Positions 1 through 11,800 of a DNA stretch of 64,000 nt are shown here, piece by piece. Numbering within the stretch: position 1 is the first letter of the stretch; every line of letters begins with the position of its first letter. The notes beneath the pieces are model-generated. The model saw nothing but the letters and a program-made list of their open reading frames with translations, was not told the DNA's origin and ran no database searches. The position numbers and the translations under genes are program-made. The stretch is from Collybiopsis luxurians FD-317 M1 (Eukaryota > Basidiomycota > Agaricomycetes > Agaricales > Omphalotaceae), in the NCBI GenBank assembly GCA_000827265.1, contig KN834750.1:62001-126000 (forward strand). Direction: 5' to 3'.

Positions 1-3000
1 ATTATACTGAAACTTCGAAGCCTATAATGCCGTTGAGAATCCCCCTCTTTAGCTGGAAAAGGCTATACTCACTTCCATCGATATGACGGTTGGAGGGAGT
101 TGTTGAGGATCGCCGACCATAACACAACGATTGCACTTATATTTCAGCGGTATTAACGAGCTGAGTTCGATAGCTTGCGCTGCTTCGTCTATGATGACCA
201 TTTCAAATTCATACTGCTCGAGATTTTCGTGTCCTGTCCCAGAAAGTGTGCTGCAGATAACGTCTGCCTCTCGTAAAACCTCGTCACGTGCTCTACGACG
301 GGCAGTGTCCATCGTTCGCGACTGAGAAGTATGCTTGTCCCGGAGACTGTCCAGACGCTGCCTCAAAGACGTAGACTTGATACTCAGCTGTTTCACTTCG
401 GCTTCGACGGAATCCAGGCGAGCGCCGCTATCACGAAGTTTCTGGAGCTCTTGAATCTTGTCCAGACGGAGTTGCTTTACTGTTTGAAACTCCTGCCGAG
501 CAGCAACCATCTCGTTTGCTGTCTCGCTTGATTCCTTTTGCCCACTGGCTCCAAGTTTATCTTCGACAAGAGCATCGAGGGAGACGTCCTTTACACTCAG
601 GCTGATAGCTCGATCTGCTCCTGTTCGCACAACTTTCAAAGATCGGTATTTTTCCTTGAGTCTGTAGACAATCTCGTCTATAGCAGCATTGCTCGGAGCA
701 CAAAGGAGAACCTTGCGTTTTTCGACGTTCTTCGAAACCTGAGGTTGTGATGCTGATATGAGAGCACATATGGTCGATGTTTTGCCGGTTCCCGGAGGTC
801 TAGCAAAGAAGAGTCGTCAGACTGTAACATCACATTGACAGAATATGTTCATACCCTTGAATAAGAACGAAACCATCGGTTTTAAGAGAACAAGCAATCG
901 CTTTAGCTTGCGGTTCATTCACTTTATATTTTTCTGTAACTTGTTGAATCTCTCTAGAGTCCACCCTTGAAGGAAGAGCGAGATGAGGGCGCAATATCCA
1001 ATCGGCAAAATCATAATACTCCGCCGCAACAAGGGCTGCATATTCTCGATGCAGGGTACTGAGACTGTCATCACAGTCAATAGAATGACCCCCCCATGAG
1101 ATATAGAATACTCGCCTGAACACCTTTGAGATCCGCCAATGAGTTTGGATGCCAAGTCCAGGATCTCGAGCACCAGGAGCAAAATAGCAACGCAAACCTG
1201 CTTCAGCCGGCTCTCTGTTAGGGCGTCGGAAACTCATTGCTTTAGCAAGAACCGTCGCTTTGCCTTCAGGGTGGCGAAGCAACACCACATCGTTCTCAGT
1301 TAAAAACCATTCCTTGGCCAAATCCTCGTCAAAAATCACCTCGACGTCAGACCACTGGCCGTTATACTGTTTAGAGGTGATCCTGCATTGAAAGCTTTCC
1401 GAAGTCTCATCCTTGGATTGCAGCAATTGAGCCCAGCATTCCGATAGCAAGAGCGGCTCAAAAATGGCCCGATAATGATTGAAGTCAGAAAATGTGTCGG
1501 GGACCCTACGTAACTGCAACCGGGTGTTGGGAGGAGCATCCCCTGCGTGCTCGTAATCCCAGGATAGCAAGGTTTTATGTAGCGCTGATATGTCAGGTTT
1601 GAATCGTAAAGCTTTATTTCGAACTTCATCTCGTTTTGAAAGCCTAGCCTCTGTCGCATTCTTTTTAAGATTCGGCAGGTCCAACATCTTGACTTGACGT
1701 CGCTCAACTGGCTTCCGAACTTTCGGCGATTTCTGCAGTTTAGTCAAGCTAGCTAGAGCAGTCGCCTGGCTCTCTTCCTCTGCGCTTTCTTCGGATTCTG
1801 ACTGGGAATCAGAGTCACCAGCGGGCATTTTATTAGTCATTGCTGACTTGACAGATGGTGCAGGAACTTGTGCAGAAGGGGCAGAAGATTTGCGGAACTT
1901 GGCCATGGAAGTAGCAGCATCCAGCTTTTCCTGATCTGTGGGGGAGAAGCGAGGAGTCTTTGCCTTTGACGTGGAAGATATGGAATCCGATGTTTTATGT
2001 GACGGAACTTTCGACGCAACTTTGAGTTCTTTGAGTTTTGTCGATGGTTTCGAGATTTCAACTATCTCTACATCCTCCTCCTCCTCGTCTTTTTCGTCAA
2101 ACGAAGCGATGATAGCGTCTAAAGGAGCCAATTTTGCAGGATCTAACCGACAGGCCGTCACAGAGTCATCACGCTTTCGAACATCAGCAACTTGTTTCGA
2201 CAGTTTCTGGAGAACGGGTGGCTGCGGCGGATCGCGTGCCTCGTGGAATAATTCTAGTAACGAATGGATGAGAATGCAGGATTGATGCAGCAATTCCTCG
2301 TCCGTTAACCGCAACCATCGAGACAGTTCAACCAGTATTTCATGCAAATCACCTAACATAAATCTTTTAACCTTGCCAGAGAAGCTCTTGGATGGATCAG
2401 CCATTGCAGCAGACTCGAACACCACTCGCTGTGCCAAAATGTCGCGAGCAAAAATTAAAGCGTCTCGCATCCACTCTATCATCTCTTCGTTTTTGTAGTA
2501 CTTTGACCACGAAGGAGTCCGCTTGAATATAACCGTGATGGTTTTACACATCAAGGTCCACAGTTGTGGAATACGAGATGCGGGTCCATTCGGATCCATG
2601 GACCGGAGATACAGGGGATTATGGAGAAGTCCTTGATGACTCGAACAAAGCACTCCAACGATGTCCGTGAAGCAACGAGCCAGTGACTTGGACAAGCTAC
2701 AAGCCTCGGGGAGCTTAGGGGCATAGTCGTGGAAAGTCTGAAGCATTTCGGAACTGCCAGTCAATGCCTCCTCTGGAAACTTCTCGAAGAGCCATTTGAA
2801 ACAATCTCTACGACCATCCGAATTACCCTCGTCCGCTTGCGTTACAATGCTCATCGCGCCACTGTGTAAATCACCCGCAGGCGAAAGCATGAGTTTGACG
2901 AGGTCTCTTGCGACGCCTGCATGGTGGACTAGCTGGGGAGCAGCCAAAGCCATGTCATACCCGGAGGTGAACTCGGGAAACCCGCCCTTGATTACTTCTA

Positions 3001-4856
3001 TCGATCGATTTACAGAATCAATCAGAGGAGAGAGATCAGGGAGGCTCAGGGAAGAGGTAAAAGATTCTTTTAAAATGGAATCGAAATGAGCCGCAGATGC
3101 CAAAGCTGAGATGACGCAGGCCGATCCTTCGGTATCAGCGGGCTGAAGGTGGTTGTATACTCGCCTCCATATCTGTTCCCTAATGGTTAGAGGCGCCAAG
3201 CTGTCGCTTTCATGTCTGTCACTGCGAGACTTAGCAAGGACGACGCAGGCGCGATTTATGGCGTTTTGGATATTCTTGACATCACGCATCAAAGCGCTAT
3301 GGATCAAATCGCGAGTGGCATCTCGAGCGACGTTCCATTCCGGTTTTCGATGAGAGATGGCGAAAGCAACGGTCATGAGAGTTTCTGCGTGGATGTCAAG
3401 TACGTTTGTAATTGCAGAATTGTTCCCTTCTTGATTTTGACCTCTGAGAAGCTGCGAAAACCAGAATAAAAAATAATCCAATCGACGATATCCATTCCAC
3501 TCACTCGAGCAGCAAAGGCCATGACGATGGGCCGCGCGCTGGCAAACCTATCATGCTGTAATTCTTCACACATGAAATCTGCGACCTTGGCTACGACTTC
3601 TGAGTATATTAGAGTCTGCTCGCGAATGGTAAGCAGGAACTCTGGAAGCCAGTTAAAGAACCACGGATTCCGTTCGGCTGAGAGGTCCTTTTCGCAAAGG
3701 AGAGCATCCAGGGAGTGATTGTCTTTGAACGCATCGAACACTACTCCAGGATATTCTGAGCCCTCGCCAAGCCAAATATTCTTTCCCAGACGCTTCAAAA
3801 CGAGGTTAAAGCAACGCAGAATTGTCGGGAATTCTATTATCACAGTCTATGAGCCAAGCTAATGGCCTCGAGCAGAAATCTAACCACTAACCGGGACCAC
3901 GATCATGAAGATGGCCAGTAACTACGTGGCGAGCATCTACTCCTTTCGAAGAAAAGGTAAGATGAATTGGATGCAAAAGGCGCAAAACCGAGTGAAAAGA
4001 AGACCACAGAATCAAAGGATCCGCTATTAGACGGGCTGAATTGGCATCAGAGGATGACTGGGTGAAAGGCAGTAGGATGATCTCCAGTGCTTTGTTATAG
4101 GGAAGAACAGCAGTATCGCTTTCGGGTATGGGGATAGTTGTACAACGCGAGACTTGTTTCACTGCCCATTCTCTGAGAGCAGGGTTTTCATGCATCATAA
4201 GAACAAGCACGGCGGGAGGGACGGATTCATCAGGCCATTCGTGGAGACTTTGAGCAGGAATATTTTCGTTAAAGAAGGACTGTACACGAGGATCTTGGAA
4301 CACGTCGAAATTGCATATCATGCGATATAACGTAGCGGTAGGAATATCAGAAAGAGGTTTCCAGCCAGAGGAATTGGACACTTGAGCAAGAACGTATTCC
4401 CGCTCCCAGGAGTTGAAAGACTGCCAGAACGCATCTATTACATTTTCCGGGAAGGCGCCAAAATACCTGAGCTAGGATTTGAGTCGAGTTTGCTTTAAAC
4501 AAAGGTTTTGAGTGTACGTACGTTGTTCTAGACGAAATCTTCGCCTTCTCGAAACCAAGGACACACTCTGCACAGGTATCCAGAGATTTATTCAACCATC
4601 CTTTCCATAAATCAACTTTTGGGCTGTTGTAAGCAAATAATCTCAGCAGAAATGTGGCGGCCTGTACGACAGAGCCCTCCGCGCGCCTGCAAAACCAATG
4701 ATAATTTGATTTCGCGACACTGCAACGCTGCAAGTACGTGTAAATAACATCGAGGTCGGATTCCTGGACTCCTTCGCTGTTCCTAGGGTCATCGTGAAGT
4801 TGTTTGAGAATATCCTGAACTACCAAGTCGGATGCTGGTTTGGCTGAACCAGCCAT
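1..4856 (-). CDS. SEN1: SEN1-type RNA/DNA helicase (partial, 3' end outside window)
   Basis: Superfamily 1 helicase related to yeast Sen1 / human senataxin, a nuclear enzyme that unwinds RNA:DNA hybrids and terminates Pol II transcription of non-coding RNAs. The minus-strand reading starts at ATG 4856 (MAGSAKPASDLV) and runs through a long helical SEN1-N region (about 4856-2000) and an acidic/Ser-rich linker (about 2100-1700) into the helicase core. Walker A GPPGTGKTST lies near 800-770, rebuilt across a short intron (about 850-795). The DEAAQAIE box and GDPQQLPPT (motifs II and III) lie near 190-90. Helicase motifs IV-VI are left of the window. An insertion rich in Lys, Arg and Glu between motifs Ia and II (about 600-300) looks like a coiled coil. 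Four or more introns interrupt the N-terminal part. The gene is divergent from translin. Family assignment is secure; exact exon ends are approximate. Confidence 0.93.
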
Positions 4857-5060
4857 CCACGCAGAAAGACAAGAAGAATATTTACAAGTTCTCGACTATG
4901 AACACTGGTAGAGACTAGAGTGGCGTCAGATGTGAGAAAGAAGCGCTCATCAGAGCCGCGCAGAATTTTTTTTTGTGACCAGGTCACGTGACTGTAGATC
5001 CGATATTCCGAGTAGATGCTATCTGAACTCTCATCCGGAATCCATAGTTTACTATTGAGA
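4857..5060. promoter_or_regulatory. Divergent SEN1/translin promoter with palindromic E-box
   Basis: The 204-bp gap between the two start codons contains the perfect palindrome GTCACGTGAC at 4983-4992. This carries the TCACGTGA core bound by Cbf1/bHLH factors in fungi. A short T tract lies just upstream. The site sits about 70 bp from the translin ATG and 127 bp from the SEN1 ATG, so it could serve both. Sequence observation is direct; use by a bHLH factor is inferred. Confidence 0.5.
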
Positions 5061-6082
5061 ATGGACCCTCATAGCCTTGAAATTCTCAATGAATTGCTGA
5101 ATGGCGAATCGGAGCTGAAGGAGGTAAATTTACTGTGTGGTATACAGGTCATCGCGTAAATATTCACTTTTTTAATACCACAGCAAATCAGAGAGCAAGT
5201 AAACGAATTCGACAAGAAAACTCGCACTCTGGTGAGCATATTGAGCAAAATTCATTCTACGCCATCCGAATCTAGTAATCGCTATTCTTGACTCTATCCT
5301 TCACGTCGAAACTCAATATCCGCGTAGTTCCGTCTTTAGTTGATACTACACGAGCAGTATTCCTTAGCTGCAGAGATACAATCTCCGCCCTTGCTTCACT
5401 GATTCCTCCGAACCAGTTCTGGCGCTGGAAGGACATGTGGTGCAACTCCTTGCGCACCGCAGTCTTTGCAGCTGCGCTTTCCGAGTATCTAACCAAGGGT
5501 ACTCTTATCTCCTTGGAAAGTACAAGCGAACTACTAGGCAGTCAGTTAACGATTTGAGTATCCAGTCAAGTTTAATGTCTAAATCCTCTTTAGTTCAGGA
5601 AGAATGGCAAGATCGCGTTCGACTCGTAGCGGAGGACTACCTCCTGGGCTTAATTACGATGGTTAACGAATTGGTCAGCTGCTCTCCTGGATACAATACA
5701 ACGTTGCATTGAGTACCTGTCCTTGAAGTCGCGTCTCGCTGTCAATGCTGTCATCTTGGGTGATTTTGAGCAGCCTCTCAAAATTTCTGCCTTTGTCAAG
5801 GAGGTCTTTTCTGGTTTCTCCATGGTGAGTGGAAAAAGCAAGTTATCAACGAGCCTCATTAATTACTTGAAATTCAAGCTCAATCTCAAGAATGACATCT
5901 TGCGCAGAAGATTTGACAGCTTGAAGTATGACGTGAAAAAAATCGAGGAAGGTTCGATATCTATTTTTTTTCATTTCCATTCTTTTGGTTGTAACCAGCG
6001 TTATTGTGCAGTGGTGTATGACGTTTCTTTGCGGAACCTCGCCTCCAAAAACACGAAACCTACTCCGACCGAGAATTCTTAA
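5061..6082 (+). CDS. Translin (RNA/ssDNA-binding octameric protein)
   Basis: Translin homologue. Animal translin forms ring octamers that bind single-stranded RNA/DNA and, with TRAX, make the C3PO ribonuclease. Seven exons fit cleanly: 5061-5123, 5184-5274, 5328-5540, 5594-5673, 5729-5824, 5879-5951, 6012-6082. They total 687 nt, coding for 228 aa, the same length as human translin. Diagnostic stretches line up in order: HSTP near residue 35, the WRWKDMW block, EDYLLGLI, ELSRLAVNAV with GDFEQPLKIS, then LNLKNDILRRRFDSLKYDVKKIEEVVYD close to the C-terminus. No TRAX partner is present in this window. The gene lies head-to-head with SEN1 and upstream of SGF29 in the same direction. Confidence 0.95.
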
Positions 6083-6354
6083 AAATGTTATGTATCTGTA
6101 GAAGATTACATATCTAGTTGCACCTTCTACGTTGCTGTACATTGACAATTACATTTTCTGAATAAGGTTCAAGTTGCAATTTAAGACCTCCCGTCGGCTG
6201 AGTACACAAGCGCACACATCACGGGAGTGTGAAAATGTCTCGATCAAAGTTCGCTGGGTTTTAACGTAACTTCAACCTTGAAGTGATCCCGTCTTCTCCT
6301 TCTTGCTCTACTTGATGTATTTGGGCCTTAGGCCTTCTCGTATCACGCATCTTC

Positions 6355-7660
6355 ATGAGTAGAAGGCAGGGCATGCCTCTTCGTCCAGCGTCTTCTGAAG
6401 GTAGGTCAAACGCCCATTTTTCCAGGGGCGATTAAGTGGGAATCCATCTTCGTCGCATTTCCACGCCTAACGACACATCTTTCGCAGAGATACAATGTTG
6501 GAATCATGCGGCTGCATCGCTTTCAACTTTTTCTGCTATATACTCGGGACCTGCGACAGTAGACACTATTGGCAGGGTAAATCGGCTCATCTCTGCATGG
6601 CCCACCGATGAAACTATACCGGCGGAGGGCCTGGACAGCGTGAAAGCCATCTACAAAAAATTGGTTTCAGGTTTAGAAGAAATTCGACTTAGCTCTGAAA
6701 AAGAACTCAAGTCGGTATAGGCTGTTACAGTACTTTACTCGGTAGCTTAATTGTCTTCCACAGGGCGATAGAGGAGGCCGTGGAACAACTGGGCATCCTC
6801 ATTGCATTGAGAAATGCACCAGAGACTACATCCCAGGGTAACTTGAACTAAATTTTGTTACAGCTGTGTAGGCTATTTTGATGACTTTGATGACACGTTT
6901 CAGATAAACGGAATAAACGCCCTCGAGTGGCGTCACCGTCCGCAGGCGGCACGCCTGCGCCCCAAGCCCCGCCCGCGCCAAGTCGTGGCCCTTCAATTAC
7001 GCTTCCGCCACGAAATTCTACTGGTACTCCTATCGGTGCTGTTCCTCGGGAACCAAAGGCTCGCAGAGAAGCTTGGGCAAAGCAACTGCCTCTCGTAGAG
7101 GGTCGACAGGTTGCATTCCATCCACCTCCGAACAAAGGTGGCCCCAGTTCGTTACAGGAATCTGAAGACAACAACTGGATTTTGGCCGTTGTTGACAAGT
7201 GTATAAACGGTGACAAGAACAGGTTTGTCTATGTAGGCACAGAGACACCCACCATGTACATGCTCACGCTTGTTATTCGACAGATATGAAGTCCACGATC
7301 CTGAATCCGAGCCAGTTGTGTACGTTTATAGCATTCTTTTTCTTCGTCTGTCTCTAAATATTTAGATTAATTCTCAGACGCTATAACACGACTCTGCGAT
7401 CCATAATTCCCCTTCCAGATCCGAATGCGCCTGCGGGTAGTCCTTCGAGCTTGAGTGCCTATAGAGAATTCCCTATCGGCTCTTCAGTCCTGGCGCTTTA
7501 TCCTGATACCAGTTGCTTCTACCGTGCGGAAGTTGTGGCGACCCCAACAGAGTTTGGGTCTTACGCACCGACTTATAGAGTCAAGTTTGAAGATGACGAT
7601 AATCAAGAGCTGGTGGTTCAAGCTCATTGCGTCGTAGAATGGCCTGGCGGTCAACGCTGA
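6355..7660 (+). CDS. SGF29: SAGA-associated factor 29 (tandem Tudor, H3K4me reader)
   Basis: Subunit of the SAGA histone acetyltransferase complex that reads methylated H3K4 through a C-terminal double Tudor (SGF29) domain. Six exons fit (6355-6400, 6488-6710, 6764-6837, 6904-7222, 7284-7319, 7366-7660), giving 330 aa. Residues about 1-115 are helical/coiled-coil. A Pro-rich linker follows (GGTPAPQAPPAPSRGPS). The Tudor domain occupies about residues 175-330, with NWILAVVDK, the IPLPDP hinge, VLALYPDTSCFYRAEVVATP and YRVKFEDDD. The start at 6355 is the first ATG giving an open spliced frame. The acceptor of the last intron could alternatively be 12 nt downstream, which would remove four residues. 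Confidence 0.92.
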
Positions 7661-8812
7661 ATTCTTTGGGTAGATTTTTGTCTCTTTAACGTCATATACT
7701 ATCGATTTAGTTGTACTCGATTTATCTCGGTTTATCTCTCGCACCTGTAGACCACCTCGCATACTCGCACCCAGCATACACTACACATTCTTATTTTTCA
7801 TCCTTCTGGCATGCATTCTGTTGTGATTCCTGAAATTCAAGCCATGAAGTATGATTCGTGGACGCTGCCATCGCGCGCCAGGGAGTTTCCAATGTCGCGT
7901 TTGCCAAAAGTAAATAAAATTCTGAGTCGTTGACGGTCAGTCATCGATAAACTCTAAACCAAGGCGTTCAAAATTTGGCGGTTCGCTAGCGGCCGATTTT
8001 GATATCGATTCCATCTCTGGTAGAGACTAGTTCCATGTTGAACCCCAGGATATTTTTAATCACGTCCTTACCCAAAAATAACTCACAAGACGGGTAGTCG
8101 AGCTCTTCATCTATTCTCTGGAAATTCCTGAATAGTGGAGGATCAGCACCTAGTATCCGTGAATTGGTCACCACCCACAGCGCCCAAGAATACTCCTTGT
8201 TGATATTTATCGACATTCTTGCATTCATTACGCCGATCCCTCTACCTACATAATCTTCTACTTACCAGCTGTCATCTGTTTTAACGAGGACAGTTGAATG
8301 ATCTTTCCCGCCAGACGTTAAAACTAGTTCTTCGGCGACACAACTGAATAGTATATCTTAAGGAGAAATTAGACAGTGTTTCTTGGGTGTCGCAGTCGCT
8401 CCGCATCGGACATTGACTTAGCACTACGTTAAATGATCCTCACACAGGCTATGCTTGTGCTCGGATTCTCATGATTAAAGTAGTGTAAGAAGGAGTCAGG
8501 TCAGAGCTCTAAGCCACTGGACATTTACGCTTCATCGATGATGAAGCTGCATTTTTTGAAGATTAGCGTTTCATGGCCACAAAAATCTCTGCTACAGAGA
8601 CTTTCTACAGGCCTTAATGAGCATCGACGATTCCAGATGCACCAATAACGCGTTCGCTGACACCGCGCAGTGCTCTAGCCTCCAGGAGTCCGACTAGCCT
8701 CTGAACCAAAGTAAACGCGACGTGACTTAACACGTGTAGGCGCTTAGCGGAGTTTTCACGTCGCACGTGCTCTGAATCCTACCTCGTTTACACTTCCATT
8801 TCGTTGTCCATT
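7661..8812. promoter_or_regulatory. POL1 upstream region with MCB-like and E-box sites
   Basis: This is 1.15 kb without a convincing gene. Near the POL1 start are ACGCGT at 8648-8653 (the MluI cell-cycle box core bound by MBF in yeasts, a classical element of S-phase genes including POL1) and two CACGTG E-boxes at 8731-8736 and 8764-8769. The promoter thus holds a cell-cycle-type element 160 bp from the ATG. The distal part (7700-8500) shows nothing I can identify beyond an 80-codon minus-strand open frame without recognisable similarity. Confidence 0.45.
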
Positions 8813-11800
8813 ATGAGTCGCAAAAGTGACAAGCTCGCCGCCCTAGCGGCTCTCAAACGGGCTAGAGAGGGAGGCCGTCGTGAATACAAGGTGAACCCCC
8901 TTTCTAACGCGTCCGTGAACATTGTTGTCTCAAACTTTGTACCTTACAGGAAGAGGACGACGTGGCAATTTACGATGAAGTGTCTGAAGATCAGTACAAG
9001 AAAATTGTAAAAGGAAGGCTTCAGAGGGATGACTTTGTGGAAGACGACGGTGTAGAGGGCTATGCAGACAATGGAATGGAAGATTGGTCTGGCGGGGAGG
9101 AGGATTATCCGGACTCAGAAGAGGAGATAGCCAAACGTACGTGCTTTACGCGCTTTACTTTTCCAGGCTTGATTCAACCCAGTTTTACAGCCAAGAAGAA
9201 GGCCAAAGATTCCGTAAAATCGAAGAAAAAAAAGGTAGCTGCTCCTGCTCCAACTGTCGCGCCTTCTATCCATGACTACAGGAAGAAGGCTACTGCTGAT
9301 CAGGAGCAGGATTTCATGTCAAACATATTTGGCGAGCTGGATGCTCTTCCAACCACCAAAGCCTCTGCTGTCACCAAGTCGCGTAAAAGGAAAACTTCAC
9401 CTACGTATGACCGCTCCAATGGTTCCTCGCCACCACCATACCGCAACGGTCACTCGCATGCAGATCTATCGTCTGATGGTCCCGACGACTCTTTCATTGC
9501 ACCCTCCAGCGATGATTACGCGTCGAGCCCACGAAAACGCGTAAAAACCGAAACTGCAGACTTGACCCCGGCCACAGAGCGTCTGGCTCAGATAGATGTC
9601 AAAACAGACGACAGCGACTTTGCAGGAGACACGTCGTTTGACGACATCGACATGGCTGAGTACATGGCGGTCGATGATGAGATTGAAGAAACCAAACCTG
9701 TTGTTAAACCAGTGGTCAAGATAGAACAACCAGAGGAGAAGAAGGGCCCTGCACCTTGGTTGGCAGTATATGACTCGCTCACCGTGTCTACCGAGGACCC
9801 TCTTGGTCCTTTAGCTACCAATACCTCCTCTGTGAAAGCCTCCGATGTTTCTGCACTAGAACCTGATGGCTCTCTTCGGTTTTTCTGGGTGGACTACCTT
9901 GAGCACCAAGGTGAGCTTTTCTTCGTGGGAAAGCTCAAAGACAAGACGTCCGGCACTTGGGTCTCCTGCTGCGTAAATGTGAAGAATCTTGACCGGAATC
10001 TGTTCGTCCTCCCTCGCACGAGGAGAGCTGAGCAAGGTGAAGATGGCGAGTGGTATGACACAGATGAAGTCCCAGAATTGACGGATGTTTACCGCGATTT
10101 TGACGCTATTCGATCCAAGCGGGATATCAAGAAGTTTAGAGGCAAATTTGTTGATCGCCAATACGCGTTCGGAGATCCTGACGTCCCAAGAGAGAAAACA
10201 AAGTGGATGAAGGTTGCATACCCTTTCACTGGCAAGTGGATCTAAATCCTTATTCTTAACGAGCAAGATTTATCATTTGTCATAGACAAGGAGATACCCA
10301 GTGACGCGCGAAGCCCGAATATCGCCAAAATTTTCGGTACCAATACTTCTGCATTCGAATTACTCGTCCTAAAGCGAAAGATTATGGGACCGTGCTGGAT
10401 TGAGATCAAGAGCCCAGTGATTGATAACCGAGGAGTAGGTTATTTTCTAAGCGACAAGAATATTTTCACTTATTTTATACGCTAGATCTCCTGGTGTAAG
10501 CTCGAAGTTGTGGTTGAGGACCCGAAAGATTTCAATCCCGCGTCTGATATGGAGGACAGCACACTCAAAGCAACACCCCCTTTGAATATCATGAGCCTCA
10601 GTGTGCGTACCATTGTCAATCACCGTGAAAATAATCGGGAAATTGTCTGCGTGACTGCCCGTACTTGGCGAGACAGTAAGCCGTTTCTTTATCGAACTGA
10701 CACAGCCCGATTGATTATTCATTTAGTGGTCATTGACGGTACTACGCCTCCTGAACAACTTCCTTGTACGGTTCAGACATTTGTCCGCCCTTTGGATCGC
10801 TTTCCATCTGGATTCGAAGCTACAGCGAAAGCAAATGGAAGAGGGTTCATTTCGGCGGTGAAGAACGAGCGGATGTTGCTTAACTCTCTTCTTGGTACGT
10901 TGGGGTATGATCCTCCCTGCAGCTGCTTTCTCAAGTGAAATTTTAGTTGCTCTCCATAAGAATGATCCAGATATTATTGTTGGACATGACTTCCAAGGTG
11001 TATCGCTGGATGTCCTTCTGCATCGTATGCGAGATCTTAAGGCCGATCATTGGTCGCGTATTGGACGTTTTAGGCGTTCTGCTTGGCCTCGGATAGGAAA
11101 GCAGGGAACGAACCTCAAATTTTTGACTGGCAGGATGTTGTGTGACCTTAGTAGTGACGCAGCGAAAGTAAGGCTCTCCACCTCCGGATCTCTTTAGTAA
11201 GCTAACAAATGATGCAGAGCATGATCACCTCAACGACCTGGTCGTTAACAGAAATGTGCAAGTCGCTGCTGAAGAGCGATAGAGAGGAGATCGATCCAGA
11301 TGATACAACAAGCTATTTTGACGGAAGTGTCAGCGGCCCCGATCGACTTATGACATTTGTACGCCATTGCGAGCTCGACGCGCATTACCATATGGCCATC
11401 GCTGCCAAAATTCAAATCATGCCACTTACGAAGCAGTTGACGAATCTTGCCGGGAACTCGTGGTAAGTCCATACTGCAGAAATAACGTCTCTCTCTCAGT
11501 AATCGCCACTCTGTAGGAACAAAACCCTAAACGGAGGGCGTGCTGAGCGAAATGAATACATTCTTCTACACAAGTTCCACGAACTCAAGTTCATCTGTCC
11601 CGATAAATCCTGGGGCAAAAAATCAGCAGTCAAATCGGAACCCATAGAAGAGGATCCGGGAACTCTGAAAGATGCTCCGAAAGGCAAGGGTGGAAAGAAG
11701 GACAAGTACAAGGGTGGTCTTGTCCTAGACCCACGGAAAGGATTATGGAACAGCTATGTCCTCGTCATGGATTTCAACTCACTTTATCCGAGTATCATCC

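Noticed and set aside
7986..8228. 80-codon minus-strand frame between SGF29 and POL1
   Set aside because: No recognisable motif, no neighbouring exons and no homologue recalled; probably chance.
10243..10245. Premature stop in POL1
   Set aside because: Falls inside a 54-nt GC-AG intron; splicing restores the conserved polymerase alpha sequence.
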